Shown in pieces: positions 16,030 through 24,290 of a stretch of 64,000 nt of DNA. Origin of the DNA: Methylobacterium sp. (lineage in GTDB: Bacteria > Pseudomonadota > Alphaproteobacteria > Rhizobiales > Beijerinckiaceae); assembly GCA_002928875.1 (NCBI GenBank), contig PERO01000019.1, forward strand, positions 161,235-225,234, written 5' to 3'. Position 1 is the first letter of the stretch, and every line of letters begins with the position of its first letter. The translations under genes were made by a program, and so were the position numbers. Below the pieces are notes generated by a model. That model had not been told where the DNA came from and ran no database searches. It saw only the letters and a program-made list of their open reading frames with translations.

Positions 16030-16901
16030 CACACGCGCTCCACGCTTCTTTTGCCGAACAGGCCCTGCGGGCGCACGAACAGCACGCCGAGGATGATGAG
16101 GAAGGCGATCGCGTCCTTGTATTTCGAGGAGATCAGCCCCGCGCCGAAGCTCTCGGCGAGGCCGAGCAGCAGGCCGCCCACCACGGCGCCCACCGCGCTG
16201 CCCATGCCGCCGAGCATCGCCGCTGCGAAGCCCTTCAGCGCGAGCAACGTGCCGACATCGTAGCTCGTCAGCGTGATGGGCGTGACGAGGATGCCCGCAA
16301 CCGCGCCGATCGCGGCCGAGAGCGCAAACGAGAGGGCCACGATCTTCCGCACGGGAATGCCCACGAGGCGCGCTGCGAGGCGGTTCGCGGCGGTGGCGAG
16401 AATGGCCCGGCCCAGCAGCGTGCGGTCGATGATGAGGAAGATCAGGGCCACGATCAGCCCCGCACCAAAGAGCACCACGAGGCTCTGCGGCAGGATCGCC
16501 GCGCCGCCGATGCGAATGGGGTCCGAGCCGAACCAGTGCGGAAGCGCGTGGAATCGCTTGTCGAACACCACCTGCGCCACGCCGCGCAGGAAGATCGAGG
16601 CCCCGATGGTGATGATGATGATCGTCACCGCGCTCGATCCCCGCGCCGGGTCGATCGCGAAGGCATAGAGCGCAAGGCCCACGCCCACCGTGATGAGGAT
16701 CGCCAGCGCGGCCGCCATCGGCAAAGGCACGCCGGCGAGGTGCAGGAACACGGTCGCCATGCCGCCGAGCATCACGAATTCCCCTTGCGCGAAATTCACG
16801 ACATCCGAGGCGTTGTAGATCAGCGTGAAACCCAGCGCGACCAGCGCATAGACCGCGCCGACCGTTAGGCCCGAAAAGGCAAATTGCAGGAGTTCGGGCA
16901 T
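16029..16901 (-). CDS. livH: HAAT ABC transporter permease LivH
   Basis: A 290-residue permease of the LivH class. The N-terminus contains GLTVGAVYALVALGFTLIYN and VNFAQGEFVMLGG, both characteristic. The cytoplasmic loop with RLVGIPVRKIVALSFALSA (from about residue 185) carries the contact to the ATPase. Together with LivM it forms the channel. The 151-bp gap to livK on its 5' side is unusual for this operon and is largely occupied by a family A palindrome, which may help set different livK and livH expression levels. Confidence 0.94.
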   Translation of the reverse strand: MPELLQFAFSGLTVGAVYALVALGFTLIYNASDVVNFAQGEFVMLGGMATVFLHLAGVPLPMAAALAILITVGVGLALYAFAIDPARGSSAVTIIIITIGASIFLRGVAQVVFDKRFHALPHWFGSDPIRIGGAAILPQSLVVLFGAGLIVALIFLIIDRTLLGRAILATAANRLAARLVGIPVRKIVALSFALSAAIGAVAGILVTPITLTSYDVGTLLALKGFAAAMLGGMGSAVGAVVGGLLLGLAESFGAGLISSKYKDAIAFLIILGVLFVRPQGLFGKRSVERV

Positions 16902-16932
16902 GTCGCGGGATGCTCCGGTTGCGACCGTCGGA

Positions 16933-17031
16933 CGTCATTGCGAGGCGCTGAAGCGACGAAGCAATCCAGAGCTTTTTTCATGGAAGCCTGGATTGCCGCG
17001 TCAGCGGATTCTGCGCTTCCTCGCGATGACG
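16933..17031. repeat. Palindromic intergenic repeat, family A (livK-livH spacer)
   Basis: Outer arms CGTCATTGCGAGG (16933-16945) and CCTCGCGATGACG (17019-17031) pair with one mismatch. The inner arms GCAATCCAG and CTGGATTGC (16988-16996) pair perfectly. It is the second copy of the family found at 4930. Here it separates the binding-protein gene from the permease genes. Confidence 0.83.
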
Positions 17032-17052
17032 AAGCGCAGCGGCCGGATCGCC

Positions 17053-18216
17053 TTACTGAACGATGGTCCAGTCGCCGTTCCGGATCTCCAGCATTTTGAA
17101 GGCCGAGAGATCGAGGCCCATATGGTCGGTGGCGCTCATGTTCACGACGCCGCCGGTGCCGACATAGCCCTTGGTCTTCTCGATCTCGTCGCGCACCTTC
17201 GCGGCGTTGTCGGTCTTGGCGCGCTCCACGGCTTCCTTCCAGATCATGAAGCCGTCATAGGCATGGCCGCCGAAGGTCGAGACGGGCTGGCCCGTGCGCG
17301 TGGTGTAGTTCTTCGTGTATTCCACCACGACCTTCTTCTGCGGGTCGCTGTCCGGCAGCTTGTCCGCCACGAGAAGCGCCGCCGCCGGCAGGCGCACGCC
17401 CTCGGCCGCATCGCCCGCAAGGCCGATGAACTGCTTCGAGGCGACGCCATGGCTCTGGTAGAGCGGCACGTTGATGCCGAGCTGCTTGTAGTTGCGCGTC
17501 ACGATCGCCGGGCCCTGGCCGAAGCCGGGATTGATCACGGCCTGCACGCCCGCCTTGTTCTTGATGTTGGTGAGCTGCGGGGTCATGTCAGTGTCGCGCG
17601 GGCCGTAATTCTCCTCATGGAGGATTTCGATCCCGTATTTGCCGGCGACCTTCACGCATTCATCGCGCATGGATTTGCCGAAACCGTCGGTGCCCGAGAT
17701 CATGCCGATCTTCGTGGTGCCGCGCTTCTTCATATCCTCGAAGATCTTCTCGCAGGCCATGGTGTCGGTATGCGGGGTCTTGAACACCCATTTCTTCACG
17801 GGCTGGATGATCTGCACCGCGCCGGCGAGGCTGATGAAGGGCACCTGCGCATCCTCGAAGGCGGGGATCATCGCCATCGTCGTGCCGGTGGTGGAACCGC
17901 CGATCATCGCGGTCACCTTGTCCTCTTCGAGGAGGCGCGTCGCGAAGGTGCGGGCCTGGTTGGGGTCGCCCGCGTCGTCATAGATGATGAGGCGCACCTT
18001 GCGGCCGAGAATGCCGCCTTTCGCGTTCACATCCTCGACGACCATCTCGAGCGTGCGCTTCTCCGGGTCGCCCAGGAACGAGGCTGGGCCGGTGACCGAG
18101 AGCACCGCGCCGAGCTTGATCTCGCCTTGCGCGAAGGCGGGCGAGAGCCCCGCGGAAACCGTGAAAGCGCCGGCCAGCAAGGCGGCGCGTCGTGAAAAAC
18201 CTTTGGAAATGCTCAT
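17053..18216 (-). CDS. livK: HAAT ABC transporter periplasmic substrate-binding protein
   Basis: A 387-residue type I periplasmic binding protein. The first ~30 residues form an export signal containing SRRAALLAG and a hydrophobic core ending SPAFAQ, so Tat export is possible. The mature part starts EIKLGAVLSVTGPASFLGDP, the ligand-binding lobe typical of HAAT receptors. ATG 18216 was chosen because GGAGGGAGG lies at 18221-18229 on the coding strand. It is the first gene of the leftward operon that continues into paaZ and the beta-oxidation genes, which makes phenylacetate or a phenylacetate precursor the likely ligand. The promoter region contains a TetR-type operator. Confidence 0.93.
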   Translation of the reverse strand: MSISKGFSRRAALLAGAFTVSAGLSPAFAQGEIKLGAVLSVTGPASFLGDPEKRTLEMVVEDVNAKGGILGRKVRLIIYDDAGDPNQARTFATRLLEEDKVTAMIGGSTTGTTMAMIPAFEDAQVPFISLAGAVQIIQPVKKWVFKTPHTDTMACEKIFEDMKKRGTTKIGMISGTDGFGKSMRDECVKVAGKYGIEILHEENYGPRDTDMTPQLTNIKNKAGVQAVINPGFGQGPAIVTRNYKQLGINVPLYQSHGVASKQFIGLAGDAAEGVRLPAAALLVADKLPDSDPQKKVVVEYTKNYTTRTGQPVSTFGGHAYDGFMIWKEAVERAKTDNAAKVRDEIEKTKGYVGTGGVVNMSATDHMGLDLSAFKMLEIRNGDWTIVQ

Positions 18217-18331
18217 GCTTCCTCCCTCCAAGGCGCCGCCGATTTCGGCGGTCGATCCGGCGTTTCCCATGCGGCGGAGGTCCGGTGCGGCCACCGCTCG
18301 TCGTTCTTTGCGGGCCGGTTTGCAGAGCCCG

Positions 18332-18361
18332 TTGACATTGTCGCTGTCTTCTTCATTTAAT
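18332..18361 (+). promoter_or_regulatory. Rightward promoter of the paaG-paaI-paaK-tetR operon
   Basis: A consensus -35 box TTGACA (18332-18337) is followed by an 18-bp spacer and the -10 box TTTAAT (18356-18361, five of six). Transcription would start within or just after the palindrome at 18362-18379, so a protein bound there would block it. Confidence 0.6.
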
Positions 18362-18384
18362 TATCCGACCGGTCAGTTAGTCAA
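18355..18384 (-). promoter_or_regulatory. Leftward promoter of the livK-paaZ operon
   Basis: On the minus strand a -35 box TTGACT (18384-18379) is followed by an 18-bp spacer and a -10 box TTAAAT (18360-18355, four of six). The 18-bp spacer is exactly the TetR-type palindrome. It overlaps the rightward promoter, so the two promoters face each other over one operator. Confidence 0.5.
18362..18379. promoter_or_regulatory. TetR-type operator between divergent paa operons
   Basis: The dyad TANCNGACCGGTCNGNTA has an 8-bp perfect core, GACCGGTC (18367-18374), and three further symmetric pairs. Palindromes of the form CNGACCGGTCNG resemble the sites reported for PaaR-type TetR repressors of phenylacetate genes. 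The regulator encoded at 21062-21691, at the end of the rightward operon, is the obvious ligand. Confidence 0.6.
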
Positions 18385-18487
18385 GAGGGTACGCCCGCGA
18401 ATTCGTTGCGGGTGAAACCGAACAAGAAGGCGACCGGCGGGAAACGCGAACGGGCAGCGCCAAATGGCGCGATCCGGGGGAGGGCCG

Positions 18488-19300
<813 letters not shown>

Positions 19301-19301
19301 G

Positions 19302-19751
19302 ATGACGAAAATGACGGCCGACGCACTCGCCGAGGCCTGCGCCAAGGCGATGTGGGACGAGGACAAGGCCTCCGCCGGGCTCGGCATGGCCATCGCGGCG
19401 GTCTCGCCGGGGCATTCCGAGATCACCATGACCATCACCGAAGCGATGGTGAACGGGCACGGCACCTGCCATGGCGGCTACATCTTCACGTTGGCCGACA
19501 GCGCCTTCGCCTTCGCCTGCAACACGCACAACCAGCGCACGGTGGCGCAGCACTGCTCCATCACCTTTCTCGCGCCGGGGCGGCTCGGCGACCGCTTGCG
19601 CGCCGTCGCGCGCGAGGCGAGCCGCACCGGCCGCTCCGGCATCTATGACATCGACATTTTCAACCAGGATGGCGTGAAGATCGCGATCTTCCGGGGCCAT
19701 TCGCGCACGGTGAAGGGCGAATTCTTCCCCGGAATCGTGGTGGAGGGCTGA
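19302..19751 (+). CDS. paaI: Hotdog-fold phenylacetyl-CoA thioesterase PaaI
   Basis: PaaI hydrolyses dead-end or stalled hydroxyphenylacetyl-CoA and phenylacetyl-CoA esters, rescuing CoA. The 149-residue product carries the family motif NGHGTCHGGYIFTLADSAFA, where the HGG turn and the following Asp are the catalytic elements. The C-terminal YDIDIFNQDGVKIAIFRGHS is also typical. ATG 19302 lies 1 bp after the paaG stop. Longer in-frame readings overlap paaG and are rejected. Confidence 0.95.
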   Translation: MTKMTADALAEACAKAMWDEDKASAGLGMAIAAVSPGHSEITMTITEAMVNGHGTCHGGYIFTLADSAFAFACNTHNQRTVAQHCSITFLAPGRLGDRLRAVAREASRTGRSGIYDIDIFNQDGVKIAIFRGHSRTVKGEFFPGIVVEG

Positions 19752-19754
19752 CGG

Positions 19755-21059
19755 ATGTTCCCGATTTCCACCTACAAGCCGCTGACCGACGCGATCGAGC
19801 ACGCCTCGCGCGATGAACTCGCGGCCTTGCAGCTGAAGCGCCTGCAAGGAACGCTCCGCCACGCCTACGAGAACGTGCCGGCCTATCGGACGAAGTTCGA
19901 TGCGGCGGGCGTGCATCCCGACGATTGCAAGACACTGGCCGAACTCGCGAAATTCCCCTTCACCACCAAGGCTGACCTGCGCGACAACTACCCCTTCGGC
20001 ATGTTCGCCGTGCCGCGCGAGAGGATCGCGCGCATCCACGCCTCGTCAGGCACGACGGGGAAACCCACCGTCGTCGGCTATACCGCGAACGACATCCAGA
20101 CCTGGGCGGATGTGGTCGCGCGATCGCTCCGCGCCTCGGGCGTGAAGCCGGGCATGATCGTGCATGTGGCTTACGGTTACGGCCTCTTCACCGGCGGGCT
20201 CGGCGCGCATTACGGCGCGGAGAAACTGGGCTGCACGGTGATCCCCATCTCGGGCGGCATGACCGAGCGGCAGGTGCAGCTCATCACGGACTTCCGGCCC
20301 GACGTGATCATGGTCACGCCGAGCTACATGCTGGCGATCCTCGACGAATTCCGGAAGGTCGGGCTCGATCCGCGCGCGTCCTCGCTGCAGATCGGCGTCT
20401 TCGGCGCGGAGCCCTGGACCAACGCGATGCGGCAGGAAATCGAGACCGCCTTCGACATGCATGCCGTGGATATCTATGGCCTTTCGGAGGTGATCGGCCC
20501 CGGTGTCGCCAATGAATGCGTGGAGACGAAGGACGGCCTCCACATCTGGGAGGATCATTTCTACCCCGAGATCATCGACCCGGATACGGGCGCGGTGCTG
20601 CCCGATGGCGAGCAGGGTGAACTCGTGTTTACCTCGCTGACCAAGGAGGCGATGCCGATCATCCGCTATCGCACGCGCGATCTCACGCGTTTGCTGCCGG
20701 GCACGGCGCGCTCGATGCGGCGGATGGAGAAGGTCACGGGCCGCTCCGACGACATGATGATCGTGCGCGGCGTAAACGTCTTCCCCACGCAGATCGAGGA
20801 GATGCTGTTGGCACTCCCCGCGCTCTCCGCGCATTACCAGATCGTGCTGACCCGCGAGGGGCGCATGGACGAGATGGAAGTGAAGGTGGAGGCGCGCATC
20901 GACCATTCGGATGCCGCGAATGCGGCTGCGAAGCAATTGGCAAGGCAGATCAAGGACAAGATCGGCATCACCGCCTGGGTGAATGTGCTGCCGCCCGATG
21001 GCATCGAGCGCAGCCAGGGCAAGGCGAAGCGCATAATCGACAAAAGGCCCAGGGCGTAA
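19755..21059 (+). CDS. paaK: Phenylacetate-CoA ligase
   Basis: PaaK activates phenylacetate with ATP and CoA, the entry reaction of the pathway, in the cytoplasm. The 434-residue AMP-forming ligase contains the P-loop-like ASSGTTGKPTVVGYT near residue 95, the aromatic site YGLSEVIGPGVANEC near 238, the YRTRDLTRLL hinge-side motif near 304 and GRSDDMMIVRGVNVFPTQIE near 330. It ends with RSQGKAKRIIDKR, carrying the catalytic Lys of the C-terminal domain. Length matches the family. It begins 3 bp after paaI and ends 2 bp before the TetR gene. Confidence 0.96.
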   Translation: MFPISTYKPLTDAIEHASRDELAALQLKRLQGTLRHAYENVPAYRTKFDAAGVHPDDCKTLAELAKFPFTTKADLRDNYPFGMFAVPRERIARIHASSGTTGKPTVVGYTANDIQTWADVVARSLRASGVKPGMIVHVAYGYGLFTGGLGAHYGAEKLGCTVIPISGGMTERQVQLITDFRPDVIMVTPSYMLAILDEFRKVGLDPRASSLQIGVFGAEPWTNAMRQEIETAFDMHAVDIYGLSEVIGPGVANECVETKDGLHIWEDHFYPEIIDPDTGAVLPDGEQGELVFTSLTKEAMPIIRYRTRDLTRLLPGTARSMRRMEKVTGRSDDMMIVRGVNVFPTQIEEMLLALPALSAHYQIVLTREGRMDEMEVKVEARIDHSDAANAAAKQLARQIKDKIGITAWVNVLPPDGIERSQGKAKRIIDKRPRA

Positions 21060-21061
21060 CG

Positions 21062-21691
21062 ATGGCCCGCCCTGTCGCTGCCGATCACGACCACAAGCGT
21101 CGCGCCATCCTGAAGGCTGCGGCGAAGCTCTTTGCGAGCCTCGGTTTCGACCGGGCCTCGATGAGCGAGATCGCGCTGGCCTGTGGCGTCTCGAAGGCGC
21201 TGCTCTACCATTATTACGCGAGCAAGGATCAGCTCCTGTTCGACATCATCCGCGCGCATCTCGACGATCTCGTCGCGGCGATCGAGGCTGTTCCCGCAGA
21301 CCTTCCGCCACGCGAGCGGCTCGCGGTGATGATCGACGCCTTGCTGGAGGAATATCGCCACGCGGACGAGGAGCACCAGATCCAGATTTCCGACATGAAA
21401 CGCCTGCCAGCCGAGCGGAAGGCGGAACTTGTCGAACGCGAGCGCGTTCTCGTCCGGAATTTCTCCATGGTCCTTGCGGCGCTGGAACCGGCTCTCGCCA
21501 CCCGGCGCGACCTGCTGACGCCGCTGACCATGAACCTTTTCGGCATGATGAACTGGAAATTCATGTGGTTTCGCGAGAATGGCCCGGTCTCCCATGCCGC
21601 GTTTTCGGAACTCGTGACGCGCAGCATCGAGGCGGCGGCGAGCGTCCTTGCCGCCGAAGTAACCGGGCCAGCCACGCTCGCGAAAAGGTGA
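21062..21691 (+). CDS. paaR: TetR family repressor, PaaR-like
   Basis: A 209-residue TetR-family regulator. Residues 10-60 form the DNA-binding domain, with ILKAAAKLFASLGFDRASMS, then CGVSKALLYHYYASKDQLLF as the recognition helix region. The rest is an all-helical ligand domain of normal length. It is the last gene of paaG-I-K-R, 2 bp after paaK. PaaR repressors of phenylacetate clusters in proteobacteria occupy this position and respond to phenylacetyl-CoA. The matching palindrome at 18362-18379 supports the name, but the inducer is not shown by the sequence. Confidence 0.85.
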   Translation: MARPVAADHDHKRRAILKAAAKLFASLGFDRASMSEIALACGVSKALLYHYYASKDQLLFDIIRAHLDDLVAAIEAVPADLPPRERLAVMIDALLEEYRHADEEHQIQISDMKRLPAERKAELVERERVLVRNFSMVLAALEPALATRRDLLTPLTMNLFGMMNWKFMWFRENGPVSHAAFSELVTRSIEAAASVLAAEVTGPATLAKR

Positions 21692-21773
21692 TTCCATGCG
21701 GCTCCGGGGCCGCGTTGCCAGAATCCGGATCGTCGTTCATCCTGTTGCAGTGCAAACAGGCGAGGAGCCCCGG

Positions 21774-22148
21774 ATGGAGACGACGATCAGGCGCTATGCG
21801 CATCTCTCCATCGCCCGGGGATGTGGTTTCGGGGCTCTGACCATCGCGACGATCATGGTCGGTTCGGCAAGCGATCTCGGCCTGTTTTTTCGCGCCGGCG
21901 GCTTCGCGACGTTGCTGATGTGCTTCATCTTGCTGTTCATGGCCGCGCGGGCCGATCATGTGCCCGTGAAACAGACGGAAGTCTGGATCATGATGCCCAA
22001 GGACCAGCGCCCGCCGGCCGAGATCGCGGCACCGCTGATCGCGCGGGCGCGCAAGGAATATCTGCTCCGCTTCGCTTATGTCGCGGCGATCGTGGCGAGC
22101 GTGGATCTCACGCTCGACCTGGTGCTGATCGTCGGCCGTCTGGCCTGA
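21774..22148 (+). CDS. Small membrane protein of unknown function
   Basis: I do not recognise this 124-residue protein. It has a short basic N-terminus (METTIRRYAH), two closely spaced hydrophobic segments (about residues 14-34 and 41-60), a polar middle part with PKDQRPPAEIAAPLIARARK, and a third hydrophobic segment near the C-terminus. That suggests three membrane passes. ATG 21774 is favoured by GAGGAG about 8 bp upstream; an in-frame ATG at 21696 would add 26 Arg-rich residues. It converges with the reductase gene at 22151, with 2 bp between stops. Probably a real gene given the hydrophobic pattern, but no function can be assigned. Confidence 0.55.
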   Translation: METTIRRYAHLSIARGCGFGALTIATIMVGSASDLGLFFRAGGFATLLMCFILLFMAARADHVPVKQTEVWIMMPKDQRPPAEIAAPLIARARKEYLLRFAYVAAIVASVDLTLDLVLIVGRLA

Positions 22149-22150
22149 GA

Positions 22151-23140
22151 TCAGATTTTCACGACCACGCGGCCGCGTGTCTGCCCGGCGAGGATCGCCT
22201 TGCCGAGTTCGGGCAGATCCGCCAGCGTCGCCGGGACGATCATCGCCTCGAGCTTCTCCATCGGCAGGTCCTGCGCGATGCGCTGCCAGGCCACGAGCCG
22301 CTCGCGATAGGGCTTCATCACGCTGTCGATGCCGAGCAGGTTCACCCCGCGCAGCAGGAACGGGATGACCGTCGTCGGGAGGTTGGCGCCACCCGCGAGG
22401 CCCACGGCCGCGACAGAGGCGCCATATTTCATCTGGCTCAGTACGCGCGCGAGCATCGGCCCGCCGACATTGTCGATGGCGCCGGCCCAGGTCTCCTTCT
22501 CGAGCGGGCGCGTGGGGGCCTCGGCGAGTTCGGCACGCGGCACGATGCGCGTCGCGCCGAGATCCTTCAGATAGGCCTCCTGCTCCGGCCGGCCGGTCAC
22601 GGCCGCGACTGCATAGCCCCGTTTCGCGAGGAGGGCGGTAGCAACCGAGCCCACGCCGCCGGCCGCGCCGGTGACGAGAACCTCGCCGTCGCCCGGCTGG
22701 AGGCCATGCGCCTCGAGCGCCATCATGGCGAGCATCGCGGTCAATCCCGCCGTGCCCACCGCCATGGCCTGCCGTGTGGTGAGCCCGGCGGGGAGGGGCA
22801 CCAGCCAGTCGGCCTTCACCCGCGCCTTTTCCGCGTAGCCGCCCCACCAGATTTCGCCGACGCGCCAGCCCGTCAGCACCACCGGGTCGCCGGGCTTGTA
22901 GCGATCATCGCCGGATGATTCGACCGTGCCGGCGAAATCGATGCCCGGCACATGCGGATAGTTGCGCACCAGCCCGCCGCCGCCGGTGATGCAGAGGCCA
23001 TCCTTGTAATTCACCGTGGAATATTCGACGCGCACCGTGACATCGCCGTCGGCCGGCAGGGCGCTGTCCTCCAGCGTCGTGACCATGGCCTTGACCTGGC
23101 CATCCGCCTGCTTGTCCACCAGCAATGCCTGGAAACCCAT
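22151..23140 (-). CDS. acuI: Zinc-independent MDR oxidoreductase, AcuI/YhdH type (acrylyl-CoA reductase)
   Basis: A 329-residue medium-chain reductase. The N-terminus MGFQALLVDKQADGQV, the segment STVNYKDGLCITGGGG and VPGIDFAGTVESSGD are typical of the YhdH/AcuI subgroup. The Rossmann motif LVTGAAGGVGSVATALLAKRG lies near residue 153. AcuI reduces acrylyl-CoA to propionyl-CoA with NADPH and detoxifies this reactive thioester. There are no zinc-ligand cysteines, as in the quinone reductase group. The gene is divergent from a crotonase (139-bp gap); both could act on short unsaturated acyl-CoAs. Substrate is inferred from the subfamily. Confidence 0.85.
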   Translation of the reverse strand: MGFQALLVDKQADGQVKAMVTTLEDSALPADGDVTVRVEYSTVNYKDGLCITGGGGLVRNYPHVPGIDFAGTVESSGDDRYKPGDPVVLTGWRVGEIWWGGYAEKARVKADWLVPLPAGLTTRQAMAVGTAGLTAMLAMMALEAHGLQPGDGEVLVTGAAGGVGSVATALLAKRGYAVAAVTGRPEQEAYLKDLGATRIVPRAELAEAPTRPLEKETWAGAIDNVGGPMLARVLSQMKYGASVAAVGLAGGANLPTTVIPFLLRGVNLLGIDSVMKPYRERLVAWQRIAQDLPMEKLEAMIVPATLADLPELGKAILAGQTRGRVVVKI

Positions 23141-23279
23141 CGGCCCTTCTCCCTCGTCGATGCGGTTGACTTCCGCGCTCTCGTTGCCGACTTGATCGCC
23201 GGCGGGATGAACCTAGGCTGCGGCGCTGCCGCCGTCACCGGTCTTTCGTTTCAACTTTCAGCCAGTGGCTTCGCGAACT

Positions 23280-24056
23280 ATGCCCAATCTCGAGATCGAA
23301 ACCCGCGGCAAGGTCGCGCTCCTCACGCTCAATCGCCCGGAGCGGCGCAATGCGCTCGACGACGCCACGATCGAGGCGATCGAGCGCTTCTTCACGCGCC
23401 CCCCGAAGGATGTGCGGGCCGTGGTGCTGCGGGCGACGGGCGAGCATTTCTGTGCCGGTCTCGACCTGCAGGAGCATTACGACCTCCATCGCGGGCCGGT
23501 GGAATTCATGCGCATGTGCCAGAACTGGCACCGCGCCTTCGATGCGATGCAGTTCGGCTCGCTTCCCGTCATCGCGGCCCTGAAGGGCGCGGTGGTGGGC
23601 GGTGGCCTCGAGATCGCCGCTGCGACGCATGTGCGGGTCGCCGAGAAATCCACTTTCTTTGCCTTGCCCGAGGGCCAGCGCGGCGTCTTCACGGGGGGCG
23701 GCGCGACCGTGCGCGTCGCGCGTATCATGACGCCGGCGCGGATGATCGACATGATGATCGCGGCCCGCACCTATGATGTGCAGCGCGGCTACCAGGTCGG
23801 CCTCGCGCACGAAATCGTCGAGAACGGCGAGGGCGAGGCCCGCGCCATCGCCATCGCGGAAGCCGCCGCCGAGCATTACGACATCACGAATTTCGCGATC
23901 CTCACCGGCATCTCGCGCATCAACGACATGTCCACCACCGACGGCCTTTTCGCCGAAAGCCTGCTCGCCGGCATGGTGATGACCAACCCCGATTTGCGGC
24001 CAAGCCTCGAGAAATTCTTTGCGAAGAAAGCGCCCCGGCTGGAACCGAAGGGCTGA
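23280..24056 (+). CDS. Enoyl-CoA hydratase/isomerase family protein (crotonase)
   Basis: A 258-residue crotonase. The oxyanion-hole loops are EHFCAGLDLQEH and GAVVGGGLEIAAATH; the first catalytic Glu is in GGGLEIA and the second position is Glu in LPEGQRGVFTGGGA, so hydratase chemistry is possible. ATG 23280 is preferred; an in-frame GTG 15 bp upstream is an alternative. The exact substrate cannot be read from the sequence. It lies divergent from the acrylyl-CoA reductase-like gene and just before the tRNA, not in a clear operon. Confidence 0.85.
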   Translation: MPNLEIETRGKVALLTLNRPERRNALDDATIEAIERFFTRPPKDVRAVVLRATGEHFCAGLDLQEHYDLHRGPVEFMRMCQNWHRAFDAMQFGSLPVIAALKGAVVGGGLEIAAATHVRVAEKSTFFALPEGQRGVFTGGGATVRVARIMTPARMIDMMIAARTYDVQRGYQVGLAHEIVENGEGEARAIAIAEAAAEHYDITNFAILTGISRINDMSTTDGLFAESLLAGMVMTNPDLRPSLEKFFAKKAPRLEPKG

Positions 24057-24116
24057 GCGGAACCGCGCCTTTTCCCTTGCCTTGGCGCGTCGCCGCGATT
24101 ACCTCATGGCCGCGTC

Positions 24117-24190
24117 GCGGGCGTTGTGTAATGGTAAGACCCTAGCCTTCCAAGCTAGAGACACGGGTTCGATTCCCGTCGCCCGCTCCA
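24117..24190 (+). tRNA. tRNA-Gly (anticodon UCC)
   Basis: The acceptor stem GCGGGCG (24117-24123) pairs with CGCCCGC (24180-24186), followed by T and an encoded CCA (24188-24190). The anticodon arm is CTAGC-CTTCCAA-GCTAG, giving anticodon TCC. The T arm is ACGGG-TTCGATT-CCCGT. The D arm is short with the usual AATGGTA loop and one apparent mismatch in its stem. It reads glycine codons GGA/GGG. Confidence 0.93.
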
Positions 24191-24290
24191 CCGCGCTCGG
24201 CCGCTCCACCGTTGCCATGCGACGCTGTTCCTGCGAGGTTTCGCGGGAACGGTCCCGCTGACATCGCGGCCCGTGCGAGTGGGAGGAACC

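Noticed and set aside
24117..24190. tRNA-Gly as an integration site of a genomic island
   Set aside because: I found no integrase and no duplicated tRNA 3' end in the window. Possible, but unsupported.
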